DNA of 64,000 nucleotides from Clostridia bacterium. Its GTDB lineage: Bacteria; Bacillota; Clostridia; Oscillospirales; CAG-272. Location of the stretch: NCBI GenBank assembly GCA_017465885.1, contig JAFTVG010000032.1:35615-99614 (forward strand). The letters run 5' to 3'. Position numbers and translations under genes: made by a program. The notes beneath the pieces were generated by a model. That model did not search any database. It was not told the origin of the DNA and worked only from the letters and a program-made list of their open reading frames with translations. This document shows, in pieces, positions 33,656 to 40,646 of this stretch; the stretch's first letter is position 1, and each line of letters begins with the position of its first letter.

Positions 33656-35089
33656 TTGACGATTTTAGATCTGTTCGGACGGTTTCTTGACATCATATCG
33701 CCCATCCTTTACGGCGTTGCCCTGTCCTACCTGCTCAGCCCCATTCTGAATTTCATCGAAAAAAAGATCCTGCGCTTTCCCGACAAGAGAAGCTGGCTAA
33801 AGAGCTTTAAGCGGGTGCTCTCCATCATCCTCACCTTTGCGGTGGTCTTAACGCTGCTTGCCGCCGCAGTGTCCATCTTCATCCCCCAGATCGTGGACAG
33901 CTACAACCGCATCGCCTCCCTCTTTACCCAGGGCAACGTGATCGAAAAGCTGGACGAAAACCTGGATCAGTATATTGACAAGATCATTTCGGGCAACCAT
34001 CTGCTTGAAAAGGGCTACGCCGCCATCAGGCAGGCGTTGGAGTTAGACGAGGAGCAGTCGCTTTTATACAGACTCCTTGAATATCTCAGCGATTATTTAA
34101 AGACCTTCTTCTCCAAGGACGCCCTTGAAAACCTGCTCAACAAAGCCTGGGGCGCCGGCTCCGCCGTGGTCTCCTTCGTGGTTGACGCGGTGGTCACCTT
34201 CATTCTCTGCATCTATCTGCTCTTCACCAAGGAAAAGCAGCTTGGAAGGATGAGAAAGCTGGTCAGCGCCTTCTTCAAGCAAAAAACGGCGGAAAAGATC
34301 AACCACGTGGCATTCCTCACTGACGAGAGAGTGGGGCGCTACCTGAGAGTGCAGGTGCTTGACTCCATTATGGTGGGCATCGTTTCCTACTTCGTCTTTA
34401 TGATCGCCGACCTGCCCTTCTATCCCGTTTTAGCACTCATCTCGGGCGTGACCAACATCATTCCCTATTTCGGACCCTTTATCGGCGCCATCCCCAACGG
34501 CGTCTTCATCCTGCTGTCCGACCCCTCAAAGCTCCTGCCCTTTATCATCATCGTGCTGGTCATCCAGCAGATCGACGGCAACATTCTGGTGCCCTTGATG
34601 CAAAGCAGCAATATGAAGATGGACGTCTTCTGGGTACTGGTGGGGATGACCATTATGGGCGGCATCTTCGGACTGCCCGGGATGATCTTGGGCGTGCCCC
34701 TCTTCTCGGTGATCTACATCCTCGTCAAGGAGCGGGCTGAGGAAAAGCTGAAGGAAAAGGATCTGCCCACCAACACCGACTACTACGCAGCCATAAAGAG
34801 CCCGCCCAAAAAGGGTGAGCTTCCCCCCTTCCTTTCAAAGATCGGCAGCATCTTTTCAAAAAAGGAGCGGAAAGCGAAAAAGGGCAAAAAGCAAGAGCAG
34901 TCCGTGGAACAGCCCGACGTAGAGCAGTCCGTGGAGCAGCCCCTTCCCGAAGAGCCCGGCGATCAGTCCTCCCCCGAAAAGGAGCAAGACGCCGCACTCG
35001 AAAAGCAAAGCGGTAAGCCCACCCCCGAAAAGCCCTCCAAAGCCCCCAAAAAAGCGGGCAAAAAGAAGAGCAAAAAGGGGAAAAAGTGA
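33656..35089 (+). CDS. AI-2E family (PerM/YdiK-like) membrane transporter, TTG start
   Basis: The 477-residue protein is called from TTG 33656, eight bases after a perfect AAGGAGG; an in-frame GTG at 33647 lies inside that site. The family pattern is present: ISPILYGVALSYLLSPILNFIEKK, a helical periplasmic-side region, FVVDAVVTFILCIYLLFT, then VGIVSYFVFMIADLPF and GVTNIIPYFGPFIGAIPN. The usual first membrane helix before ISPIL is missing, and the frame has no room for one because a stop lies at 33596-33598. The last 110 residues are a Pro/Glu/Lys-rich cytoplasmic tail. Despite the family name, the substrate is not known to be AI-2, though luxS is encoded 15 kb away. Confidence 0.85.
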   Translation: MTILDLFGRFLDIISPILYGVALSYLLSPILNFIEKKILRFPDKRSWLKSFKRVLSIILTFAVVLTLLAAAVSIFIPQIVDSYNRIASLFTQGNVIEKLDENLDQYIDKIISGNHLLEKGYAAIRQALELDEEQSLLYRLLEYLSDYLKTFFSKDALENLLNKAWGAGSAVVSFVVDAVVTFILCIYLLFTKEKQLGRMRKLVSAFFKQKTAEKINHVAFLTDERVGRYLRVQVLDSIMVGIVSYFVFMIADLPFYPVLALISGVTNIIPYFGPFIGAIPNGVFILLSDPSKLLPFIIIVLVIQQIDGNILVPLMQSSNMKMDVFWVLVGMTIMGGIFGLPGMILGVPLFSVIYILVKERAEEKLKEKDLPTNTDYYAAIKSPPKKGELPPFLSKIGSIFSKKERKAKKGKKQEQSVEQPDVEQSVEQPLPEEPGDQSSPEKEQDAALEKQSGKPTPEKPSKAPKKAGKKKSKKGKK

Positions 35090-35100
35090 ATAATCAAACC

Positions 35101-35130
35101 AAAAACGGAGCCTGACGGCTCCGTTTTTTT
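35101..35130. terminator. Bidirectional terminator
   Basis: AAAAACGGAGCC-TGAC-GGCTCCGTTTTTTT. It serves the convergent transporter and lipid kinase genes. Confidence 0.9.
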
Positions 35131-35151
35131 GTTTATTTATCTGATCGTTTT

Positions 35152-36006
35152 TTACGCCTTGGCGGTGTAAGAAAGCACGTCAAGCACCGTTTCGCCGTCG
35201 ATCTGCAGAGCACGGGGAGAGTCGAACTCCACGGTGATCTCCCTGCCCTTTAAAACGGCAACGTACTTTTCGTTTTTCACGTGCTCACCCTTGAAGATGG
35301 AGGGGAAGATCATCAAAGTCTTCAGCCTGCCTGAGGTGTGAAAGAGGGTGAGGGAGAGCATTTTTTCGGGATCGTCTCTCTTCTGCTCGGGTGCGGGGAT
35401 CATTCCGCCGCCGTAGCACTTGCCCTTCATGGTGGGGGCGATCCACACCTTTTTGTAAAAATACTCCTTGCCGTCCACCGTTACCCTTGCCGAGGTGGGC
35501 TTGTAGTCAAGAAGAAGGCCCTTGATGGCAATGGCGGTGTAATTGACGGACTTGTCCGATTTTGCTCTCTTGGCGTCGCCCACCTCACAGCAGTAGCCGT
35601 CGATGCCGTAGCCCACGCCGTTTAAGAACAGTCTGTCCTTGCCGTTTACCGTCACGGTGGGCAGATCCTTCAGGTATTCGCTCACAAGGAAGGGGGCGTC
35701 CCCTCTCTTTTTGCCCATCTCGGTGGCAAAATCGTTGCCCGTGCCGGTGGGGAAATACCAGATATCGCCTGCAAAGGACAACTCTGCGGTATCGTTGACA
35801 AAGCAGTTTAACGTTCCGTCACCGCCGCAAAGCACCAGAAAATCGCCCGCGTTCATCTTGTCGAAAAGACCTTTATAGCCGCCCTCAAGAGCAGTCATAT
35901 CAAGAAAGGTCAATTCCTCCTTAAAATGCGCCGAGAGCCCTTCGATGCCCTTCTTGCCTCTGCCGTTGCCCGCTTTTTGATTGAATAACACGTAACCCTT
36001 TGCCAT
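35152..36006 (-). CDS. Diacylglycerol/lipid kinase family protein (DagK/YegS-like)
   Basis: The 284-residue protein has the nucleotide-binding LVLCGGDGTLN motif, then PTGTGNDFA and the FLNGVGYGIDG segment of the DagK/LCB5 family. The C-terminal beta domain is present with the regulatory-type end ALQIDGETV. It phosphorylates diacylglycerol or a related lipid at the membrane face, which fits recycling of the diacylglycerol released by an LtaS-type enzyme such as that at 4533-6752. It starts behind AAGGAG and is monocistronic. Confidence 0.88.
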   Translation of the reverse strand: MAKGYVLFNQKAGNGRGKKGIEGLSAHFKEELTFLDMTALEGGYKGLFDKMNAGDFLVLCGGDGTLNCFVNDTAELSFAGDIWYFPTGTGNDFATEMGKKRGDAPFLVSEYLKDLPTVTVNGKDRLFLNGVGYGIDGYCCEVGDAKRAKSDKSVNYTAIAIKGLLLDYKPTSARVTVDGKEYFYKKVWIAPTMKGKCYGGGMIPAPEQKRDDPEKMLSLTLFHTSGRLKTLMIFPSIFKGEHVKNEKYVAVLKGREITVEFDSPRALQIDGETVLDVLSYTAKA

Positions 36007-36081
36007 AATGATAAAACTCCTTCGTAGTCATTTTCCGATACGGCGACCGCCGCCTCTGTGCAAAGCACGTCGTTTTTTGTC

Positions 36082-36087
36082 AGTATA
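36082..36087 (-). promoter_or_regulatory. Possible -10 box of the lipid kinase gene
   Basis: TATACT on the minus strand, 76 bp before the start codon. No good -35 box is at 16-18 bp, so this is tentative. The rest of the gap 36007-36360 is AT-rich with no gene seen, apart from the plus-strand promoter at 36276-36305. Confidence 0.4.
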
Positions 36088-36275
36088 GCAGACGCTTGTG
36101 AACAAATTGTTAATAATTGACCTTTTTCGTTGTTTTTATTTATTTTTTGCGCTTTTGACCTTTGTTTTTCTTGCCAACCGTCAAAGATCGGCAAAAATCC
36201 CCGTACACGATCTGCAAAAAAAGCCGACGCAAGTCCGTTTTTCGCCCCCAAAAGTACATTTTTTTACAAATCCCC

Positions 36276-36305
36276 TTGCGTTTTTTCCCCCCGCCGTGGT
36301 ATACT
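36276..36305 (+). promoter_or_regulatory. Promoter of the 278-residue lipoprotein gene
   Basis: TTGCGT (36276-36281), 18 bp, TATACT (36300-36305). The start codon is 55 bp downstream. Confidence 0.72.
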
Positions 36306-36360
36306 GAAGGTGCAAAAACAAACGTCTTGCCCTTTGGGTAAAAGAAAGGAGCGTTCCCCT

Positions 36361-37197
36361 ATGAAAAAAACCTTTTGTCTGATCTTATCCCTTCTCTTCA
36401 TCCTTACTCTTTTGGCGGGCTGCAACGACGCGGCGTTTGTCACCGACCCCGCGGGCGAGAGTGAAGGCATAGCGGCAGGATCTCCTTCAAAAATCGAAAG
36501 CGAAACATCCGCAAGCACCCCTTCCGCCCCCGCGGCAGAACCCACGCCCACACCCGAAAAGAGCCCGGTGACTCCCCCAAAGCCCTCCTATTCCGAGCTG
36601 CCCTTCCCCATTGAAGAGGTCTATTTCCCCTTTACGGAATTCTTTCCCGATGCCATCGTCAACTACGACTCCGATTACCGTTTTGCCAATGCGGGCATCC
36701 ACGTTCCCGAAGAGATGCAGGCATCCGATCAGATCGTCCTCTTTCAGGTCGAGTTATATCATATGTTCGACCGCTTTAAAAGCTTTCGGTCGGACTGTGA
36801 CAGGGAAGAAGGGTATATTCACGACATCGGCAACGGGACGTTAAAATACGACGACGCACCCCTGTGGATCAAAGAGGTGTACTTTGACGAGCAGGGGCAG
36901 CCCGACCCCCAAGCGCTTGAGGACGGACGGGCGCGCGTGCAGTACGCCAAAACCTTTTCCGAGCACGTGCTGGAGATCGGCGGCGAGGCGGCGGCACTGG
37001 AAGCCAAAGCCGATTGGATCGACCGCTGTAAGGAAAAGGGCATCACCTACGTTGACACGGGAGATCCCTATCTTTACGTCTTCTGCTCCCACAAGCAGTT
37101 GATGTCCCTCATCCGCCCAATAGAAAACCGCCTGCAATTATATCTGCTCAGCCCTCCTGAAAACTATTTAAGGGATCGCAAGCATATTGTAAATTGA
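36361..37197 (+). CDS. Lipoprotein of unknown function
   Basis: The 278-residue protein starts at ATG 36361 behind AAAGGAGCG; the frame's upstream extension to 36130 crosses the promoter. Lipobox LAGC (Cys21) is followed by a Ser/Thr/Pro linker to about residue 75, then a compact alpha/beta domain with DIGNGTLKYDDAPLWIKEVYF and YLYVFCSHKQLMSLI. No family recognised. It is monocistronic, with its own promoter and a terminator 5 bases after the stop. Confidence 0.78.
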   Translation: MKKTFCLILSLLFILTLLAGCNDAAFVTDPAGESEGIAAGSPSKIESETSASTPSAPAAEPTPTPEKSPVTPPKPSYSELPFPIEEVYFPFTEFFPDAIVNYDSDYRFANAGIHVPEEMQASDQIVLFQVELYHMFDRFKSFRSDCDREEGYIHDIGNGTLKYDDAPLWIKEVYFDEQGQPDPQALEDGRARVQYAKTFSEHVLEIGGEAAALEAKADWIDRCKEKGITYVDTGDPYLYVFCSHKQLMSLIRPIENRLQLYLLSPPENYLRDRKHIVN

Positions 37198-37202
37198 CCT
37201 TA

Positions 37203-37242
37203 AAAACCCGACCAAACTGCAGATGCAGTTTGGTCGGGTTTT
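37203..37242. terminator. Bidirectional terminator
   Basis: AAAACCCGACCAAACTGC-AGAT-GCAGTTTGGTCGGGTTTT, a perfect 18-bp stem between convergent genes. Confidence 0.92.
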
Positions 37243-37246
37243 CGTT

Positions 37247-38344
37247 TCATTTCAGCTTCAGAAGCCCGTAGCCGCCCTCGGCGCAAACCACGGCGATGCC
37301 CTCCTTAAAGGAGGACGGGTATTCAAAGCAGGGCGGAAATACCCATTCTCCCGCGCGGTCGATGACCCCCACCTTGTCTCTCGTTTTCACAAAGGCATAG
37401 CCCGAAGAAAAGGGTCCTGCTCCGATATAGGCGGGCGGAATGGCGACCTGCCAATCGGTGTCAAAATAGCCGTACAGTCCGTCCTTTTTAAAGGTGCGCA
37501 AGCCGTCACCCTCGGCAAATCCGATCCGCTCATACCCTCCCTTGCCTACAAGCTTTCCGCTTTTGTGCAGGATCTTCGTTTCGTTTCGGTACCGCAAAAC
37601 GAACACCTCTTCATCAAAGAAGAGCATCCGATCCATGGGTAAGGAGCGGTCGTCCATCTTCATATCGGGCGTAAGGAAGCACAGCCGTCTTTTTACCCGA
37701 TCCTCCACCGCTAAAGCCAGGTAGCCGCCTTCAAAACAGAAGGGATAGGGTTGGCATCCCTTGAGAAAAGAATAAAGAACCGTGCCGGTGCGATCCACCA
37801 AAAGCAGTGTCGACTCCTTATTCAAGAAGGTCACCCCGTTGAAAAAGCCGATAAAGCCGTCGGAAGTATGGTCGTATTCAAAGTCAACGACCGTCTGCCC
37901 CTTTCGGTCAATGTAGCCGGCTTTGCCGTTTAAAACCGCGTAGATCGGATCGTCAAGCCCTACAGGACCAAAAAGAAAATCATAAAGAAAGGGCACAAGC
38001 ACGCCGCCTTTCTTGTCAATGATACCGTATTTTCCCGCTTTTCTTACAACGGCGTATCCGTTTAAAAAGGGATATGCCAGATCGTAAATGAAGGGAATGA
38101 CCGTTTGTCCCCCGGGATTGATATAGCCTATTTTCCCCTCGGCATTCACCACCGCACAAAGCCCTTCCACAAAGCAGGGAGAAAGGGCAAGCGTCCTGTT
38201 ATCATCGTAAAAGTCGAAGGGAATGGCAGGAACACCCTCTTCATCAAGAAATCCGATGCGCCCGTCCATACGCTTTGCCATGGCAAGACCGTTTGAAAAA
38301 TCATTGATGATTTGATAATCTTCCTTCAGATAGATGAATTTCAT
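37247..38344 (-). CDS. WG-repeat protein
   Basis: The 365-residue protein consists of about eight WG-type beta repeats, each of the form GKIGYINPGGQTVIPFIYDLA or GKYGIIDKKGGVLVPFLYDF. There is no signal peptide, so it is probably cytoplasmic. WG-repeat proteins are common in Bacillota and their role is mostly unknown; protein binding is likely. It starts behind GGGGGGATGATAA. The gene borders an AT-richer, gene-poor patch on its 5' side. Confidence 0.85.
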   Translation of the reverse strand: MKFIYLKEDYQIINDFSNGLAMAKRMDGRIGFLDEEGVPAIPFDFYDDNRTLALSPCFVEGLCAVVNAEGKIGYINPGGQTVIPFIYDLAYPFLNGYAVVRKAGKYGIIDKKGGVLVPFLYDFLFGPVGLDDPIYAVLNGKAGYIDRKGQTVVDFEYDHTSDGFIGFFNGVTFLNKESTLLLVDRTGTVLYSFLKGCQPYPFCFEGGYLALAVEDRVKRRLCFLTPDMKMDDRSLPMDRMLFFDEEVFVLRYRNETKILHKSGKLVGKGGYERIGFAEGDGLRTFKKDGLYGYFDTDWQVAIPPAYIGAGPFSSGYAFVKTRDKVGVIDRAGEWVFPPCFEYPSSFKEGIAVVCAEGGYGLLKLK

Positions 38345-38390
38345 TTATCATCCCCCCAATTCACTGTTTTTATGCTTTCATCTGAATCCA

Positions 38391-38738
38391 TCATACAACA
38401 GAAAAATAAATCTTTTCTCCACTTTCCATCTCATAGTAATGAGTATACCAGTAACTCACGCTCGTATTCGTCGTACAGCGATGATATATTGGTTCTTCCA
38501 ATTCATAAAACGTGTATCCATACCGACCTTCCAAGTATTCTACAGACGGATAGGTTCCGTATGCATAGGTATCAGCCGGTTTGGTCTGTTCCGGTGCAGT
38601 ATATGCTTCTGCTTGCCCGCCCATTGAGGCGCGAGTGTTTTCAATAAGTGCAGAACAAGGAAAGTATATTGCCGTACAGATAGAAATTATGGCACAGAAA
38701 AGAGCGATTGCTTTTAAAATCTTATTTGCGTTTTTCAT
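38391..38738 (-). CDS. Small secreted or membrane-anchored protein
   Basis: The 115-residue protein has a basic start and one hydrophobic helix (about 8-31), then a Tyr-rich domain with two Cys (TYPSVEYLEGRYGYTFYELEE, YHRCTTNTSVSYWYTHYYEME). The helix is an uncleaved anchor or a signal peptide. The ribosome binding site is weak (AAAGGG). The gene is clearly more AT-rich than its neighbours, suggesting a different history. No family recognised. Confidence 0.65.
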   Translation of the reverse strand: MKNANKILKAIALFCAIISICTAIYFPCSALIENTRASMGGQAEAYTAPEQTKPADTYAYGTYPSVEYLEGRYGYTFYELEEPIYHRCTTNTSVSYWYTHYYEMESGEKIYFSVV

Positions 38739-38813
38739 ATGAAATCCCTTTCTTAAAAAATCCTCAAATCATTGAGTTAAAGTTACATTATAAATCCGAA
38801 AGCCGCCACATTT

Positions 38814-38942
38814 TCAAAGACACGCTGCATTTTCGCAGAATGTCTGAGGTATAGGAAATTTAAATCCCCTCCAACAACGGCGCACACGCCTTCCTGCGGT
38901 GGAAGACGCAGACCTCGGAGCACAAACACTGCAAATAATCAT
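38814..38942 (-). CDS. Candidate 42-codon small ORF, or a structured small RNA
   Basis: On the minus strand, ATG 38942 sits seven bases after AAAGGAGG, about 20 nt below a near-consensus promoter. The predicted peptide begins MIICSVCAPRSASS, holds five Cys and many Arg, and ends at TGA 38814-38816. The same RNA can fold: CTGCG/CGCAG early, and GACA..CTGC/GCAG..TGTC spanning the stop region. A peptide, a leader controlling the 115-residue gene downstream, or a noncoding RNA are all possible. The rest of the gap 38739-39202 shows only this unit, its promoter and one hairpin. Confidence 0.45.
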   Translation of the reverse strand: MIICSVCAPRSASSTAGRRVRRCWRGFKFPIPQTFCENAACL

Positions 38943-38964
38943 GCTCCCGCCTCCTTTCAATTAC

Positions 38965-38992
38965 AGTATACACCTTTTCCTTTTACTGTCAA
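38965..38992 (-). promoter_or_regulatory. Promoter of the candidate small ORF/RNA
   Basis: On the minus strand, TTGACA (38992-38987), 16 bp, TATACT (38970-38965). Both boxes are consensus or nearly so, in a region with no other gene start. Confidence 0.75.
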
Positions 38993-39078
38993 TGTTGATT
39001 TACAATAAAAATAGCATTTTTTGCATTTTATTTTTGGAAGTCAAAATCCCTTTTTATGGAAAACACCGCACAACCAAA

Positions 39079-39107
39079 GCACCCGCTCGCCGAGGCGAAG
39101 CGGGTGC
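39079..39107 (-). terminator. Probable terminator of the MBOAT/DHHW unit
   Basis: GCACCCGCT pairs with AGCGGGTGC, and CGCC with GGCG inside, with one bulge. The following minus-strand TTTGGTTGTG is a weak T-run. It lies 95 bases after the DHHW stop. Confidence 0.55.
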
Positions 39108-39202
39108 AAGCTGCAAACAGCCGTATAACAGGTGTAAAACAGACAAACGGTATTAACCCGTCAAAGCCAAGGCAGCTGCGCCCTTAAAAGGGCAAAGACG
39201 CC

Positions 39203-40429
39203 TCACCAAAGGGTCTCCTCGTTCATTAGCACCAGCACCCCGTCGATCTCCCCCTTTTCAAGCAGGGTGGGCAGGGTGAAGTTTTTGTGGCGGACGTCCA
39301 CGGTGATCAGGTCAAATTCTCTTGCCAAAAAGGGGAGCGCGCTGTGAGCAAAGCTGTCTTTGATGACCAGCAGGGTGGGACGCTCCTCCCCCTCCTTCGT
39401 GATGCGCACCACGGGCGTGTCCACACCCGCCACGAAGGAATCGTAGGCGGTGCCCGGATGCTCCTCCTTCAACGCCTCAAGATCATAAAAGCCCGTTCTT
39501 CTTGAAAGCTCCTTGCCAAGGGCGTTACAAAGGGTGACGGTAAATTCCTCATCCCCCTCGTAGCGAAAGTATTCAAGCTCCTCACCCTCAAGGAAGTAAA
39601 GACCCGCGGAATTATACGCCGTGCCTCTGAAATCGTCGGTGGCGGTTTGCACCGTGTAGTCCGAAAGGGGGGCGGGGGTCTTGCCGTATTCCTTTAAGAT
39701 GGCGGCGGTGGCGTAGTATGCCCCAAGGCTTGTCCAGTGGTGGTCGGTCTTGTAGTAAAGCGCCTGCTCCCCGTGGGGCATCATCGCTTCCTTCAGGCTT
39801 AAAAAGGTCTTGCCGCTTGCCTTCAAAATGCTTTCGGTGCGGGAAGCATTGTCCTTCATCAGGCTGACGGGATAGTCAAAGGGCAGTTTTCCTTCAAGAA
39901 AGGCGCTCTTCTTGCCTGCCAGCGCGATGACCGTTTCATATTTCCCGCTGTGCGCTCCGCTTTGCTCGTACGCCTTAACGGTGTTCATCAGAAGGGTGTA
40001 ATTTAAGGGCTCGCCCTCCTTTAAGATCGGCTCTTCGGGCAGCAGTGTGCCGTCCGAAAGAAGGAACACCCCGTTGCTCTTTCCCAAAAACAGGAGCGAC
40101 TGACGCAGGGCGTCAACCGTCATAAACTGATCTCTAAAGGGAAACTGATCCTCAAGGTAGCCGCCGATAAACGACTCCTCTGCGCCCTTGTCGTCCTCCC
40201 TATTCAAAAGGGCGGACAGCGAAAAGGAAGGAAAGGAGGCAAGGGTCTTGTTTTCCCTTTTGGAGTAGTCCTTGTCGGGCAATGCCAAGTGAAGTATCAG
40301 CATTCCGAAAACAAAGACGAGAAAAAGGGCAACGAAGACCGCCTCAAGGGGCTTGCTCTTGTGGTAATGCCGCCGTTGCAGCTCTATATACTCATTTGCC
40401 GCTTGATCGGCAGGATGCATTTTTTCCAT
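39203..40429 (-). CDS. DHHW/AlgX-like protein, partner of the MBOAT acyltransferase
   Basis: The 408-residue protein has one N-terminal membrane helix (about 29-51) and an extracytoplasmic SGNH/AlgX-like domain. DKDYSKRENKTLASFP and FIGGYLEDQFPFRDQF open the domain, and YYKTDHHWTSLGAYYA is the DHHW signature carrying candidate catalytic Asp-His residues. Such proteins take acyl groups handed across the membrane by MBOAT proteins and transfer them to exopolysaccharides or wall polymers. It is encoded 217 bp downstream of the MBOAT gene on the same strand, the normal pairing. The acceptor is unknown. Confidence 0.88.
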   Translation of the reverse strand: MEKMHPADQAANEYIELQRRHYHKSKPLEAVFVALFLVFVFGMLILHLALPDKDYSKRENKTLASFPSFSLSALLNREDDKGAEESFIGGYLEDQFPFRDQFMTVDALRQSLLFLGKSNGVFLLSDGTLLPEEPILKEGEPLNYTLLMNTVKAYEQSGAHSGKYETVIALAGKKSAFLEGKLPFDYPVSLMKDNASRTESILKASGKTFLSLKEAMMPHGEQALYYKTDHHWTSLGAYYATAAILKEYGKTPAPLSDYTVQTATDDFRGTAYNSAGLYFLEGEELEYFRYEGDEEFTVTLCNALGKELSRRTGFYDLEALKEEHPGTAYDSFVAGVDTPVVRITKEGEERPTLLVIKDSFAHSALPFLAREFDLITVDVRHKNFTLPTLLEKGEIDGVLVLMNEETLW

Positions 40430-40456
40430 GTTATTTTTCCTTATTTTTTGATTATA

Positions 40457-40530
40457 ATCGGGACTCCGTCCCGATACCCTGCCAATCCCTTTTTGTAAAA
40501 AGGGATTGGAGCCCCAAAAACTTTTTGAGG
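40457..40530 (+). repeat. Palindromic intergenic element, copy B
   Basis: ATCGGGAC-TCC-GTCCCGAT (40457-40475), a 6-nt spacer, CCAATCCCTTTTT-GT-AAAAAGGGATTGG (40482-40509), then CCCCAAAAACTTTTTGAGG. It has the same layout as copy A at 7175-7245, with different but still paired stem bases. A further palindrome TTTGACC-ATTTAA-GGTCAAA lies at 40582-40601. It lies between the MBOAT and DHHW genes. Confidence 0.62.
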
Positions 40531-40646
40531 CTTTGGTTTGGCTTGCTCCCGCTTCGCTTAGGGCGTTTCAAATCTTCATTATTTGACCATTTAAGGTCAA
40601 AAAACCACCTAAACTCCGCATTCTGCACTCTATATTCGGTTTTCAC

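Noticed and set aside
38899..39156. An 85-codon open frame on the plus strand in the gene-poor patch
   Set aside because: It has no ribosome binding site, reads through a promoter on the other strand and a hairpin, and its translation has no recognisable feature.
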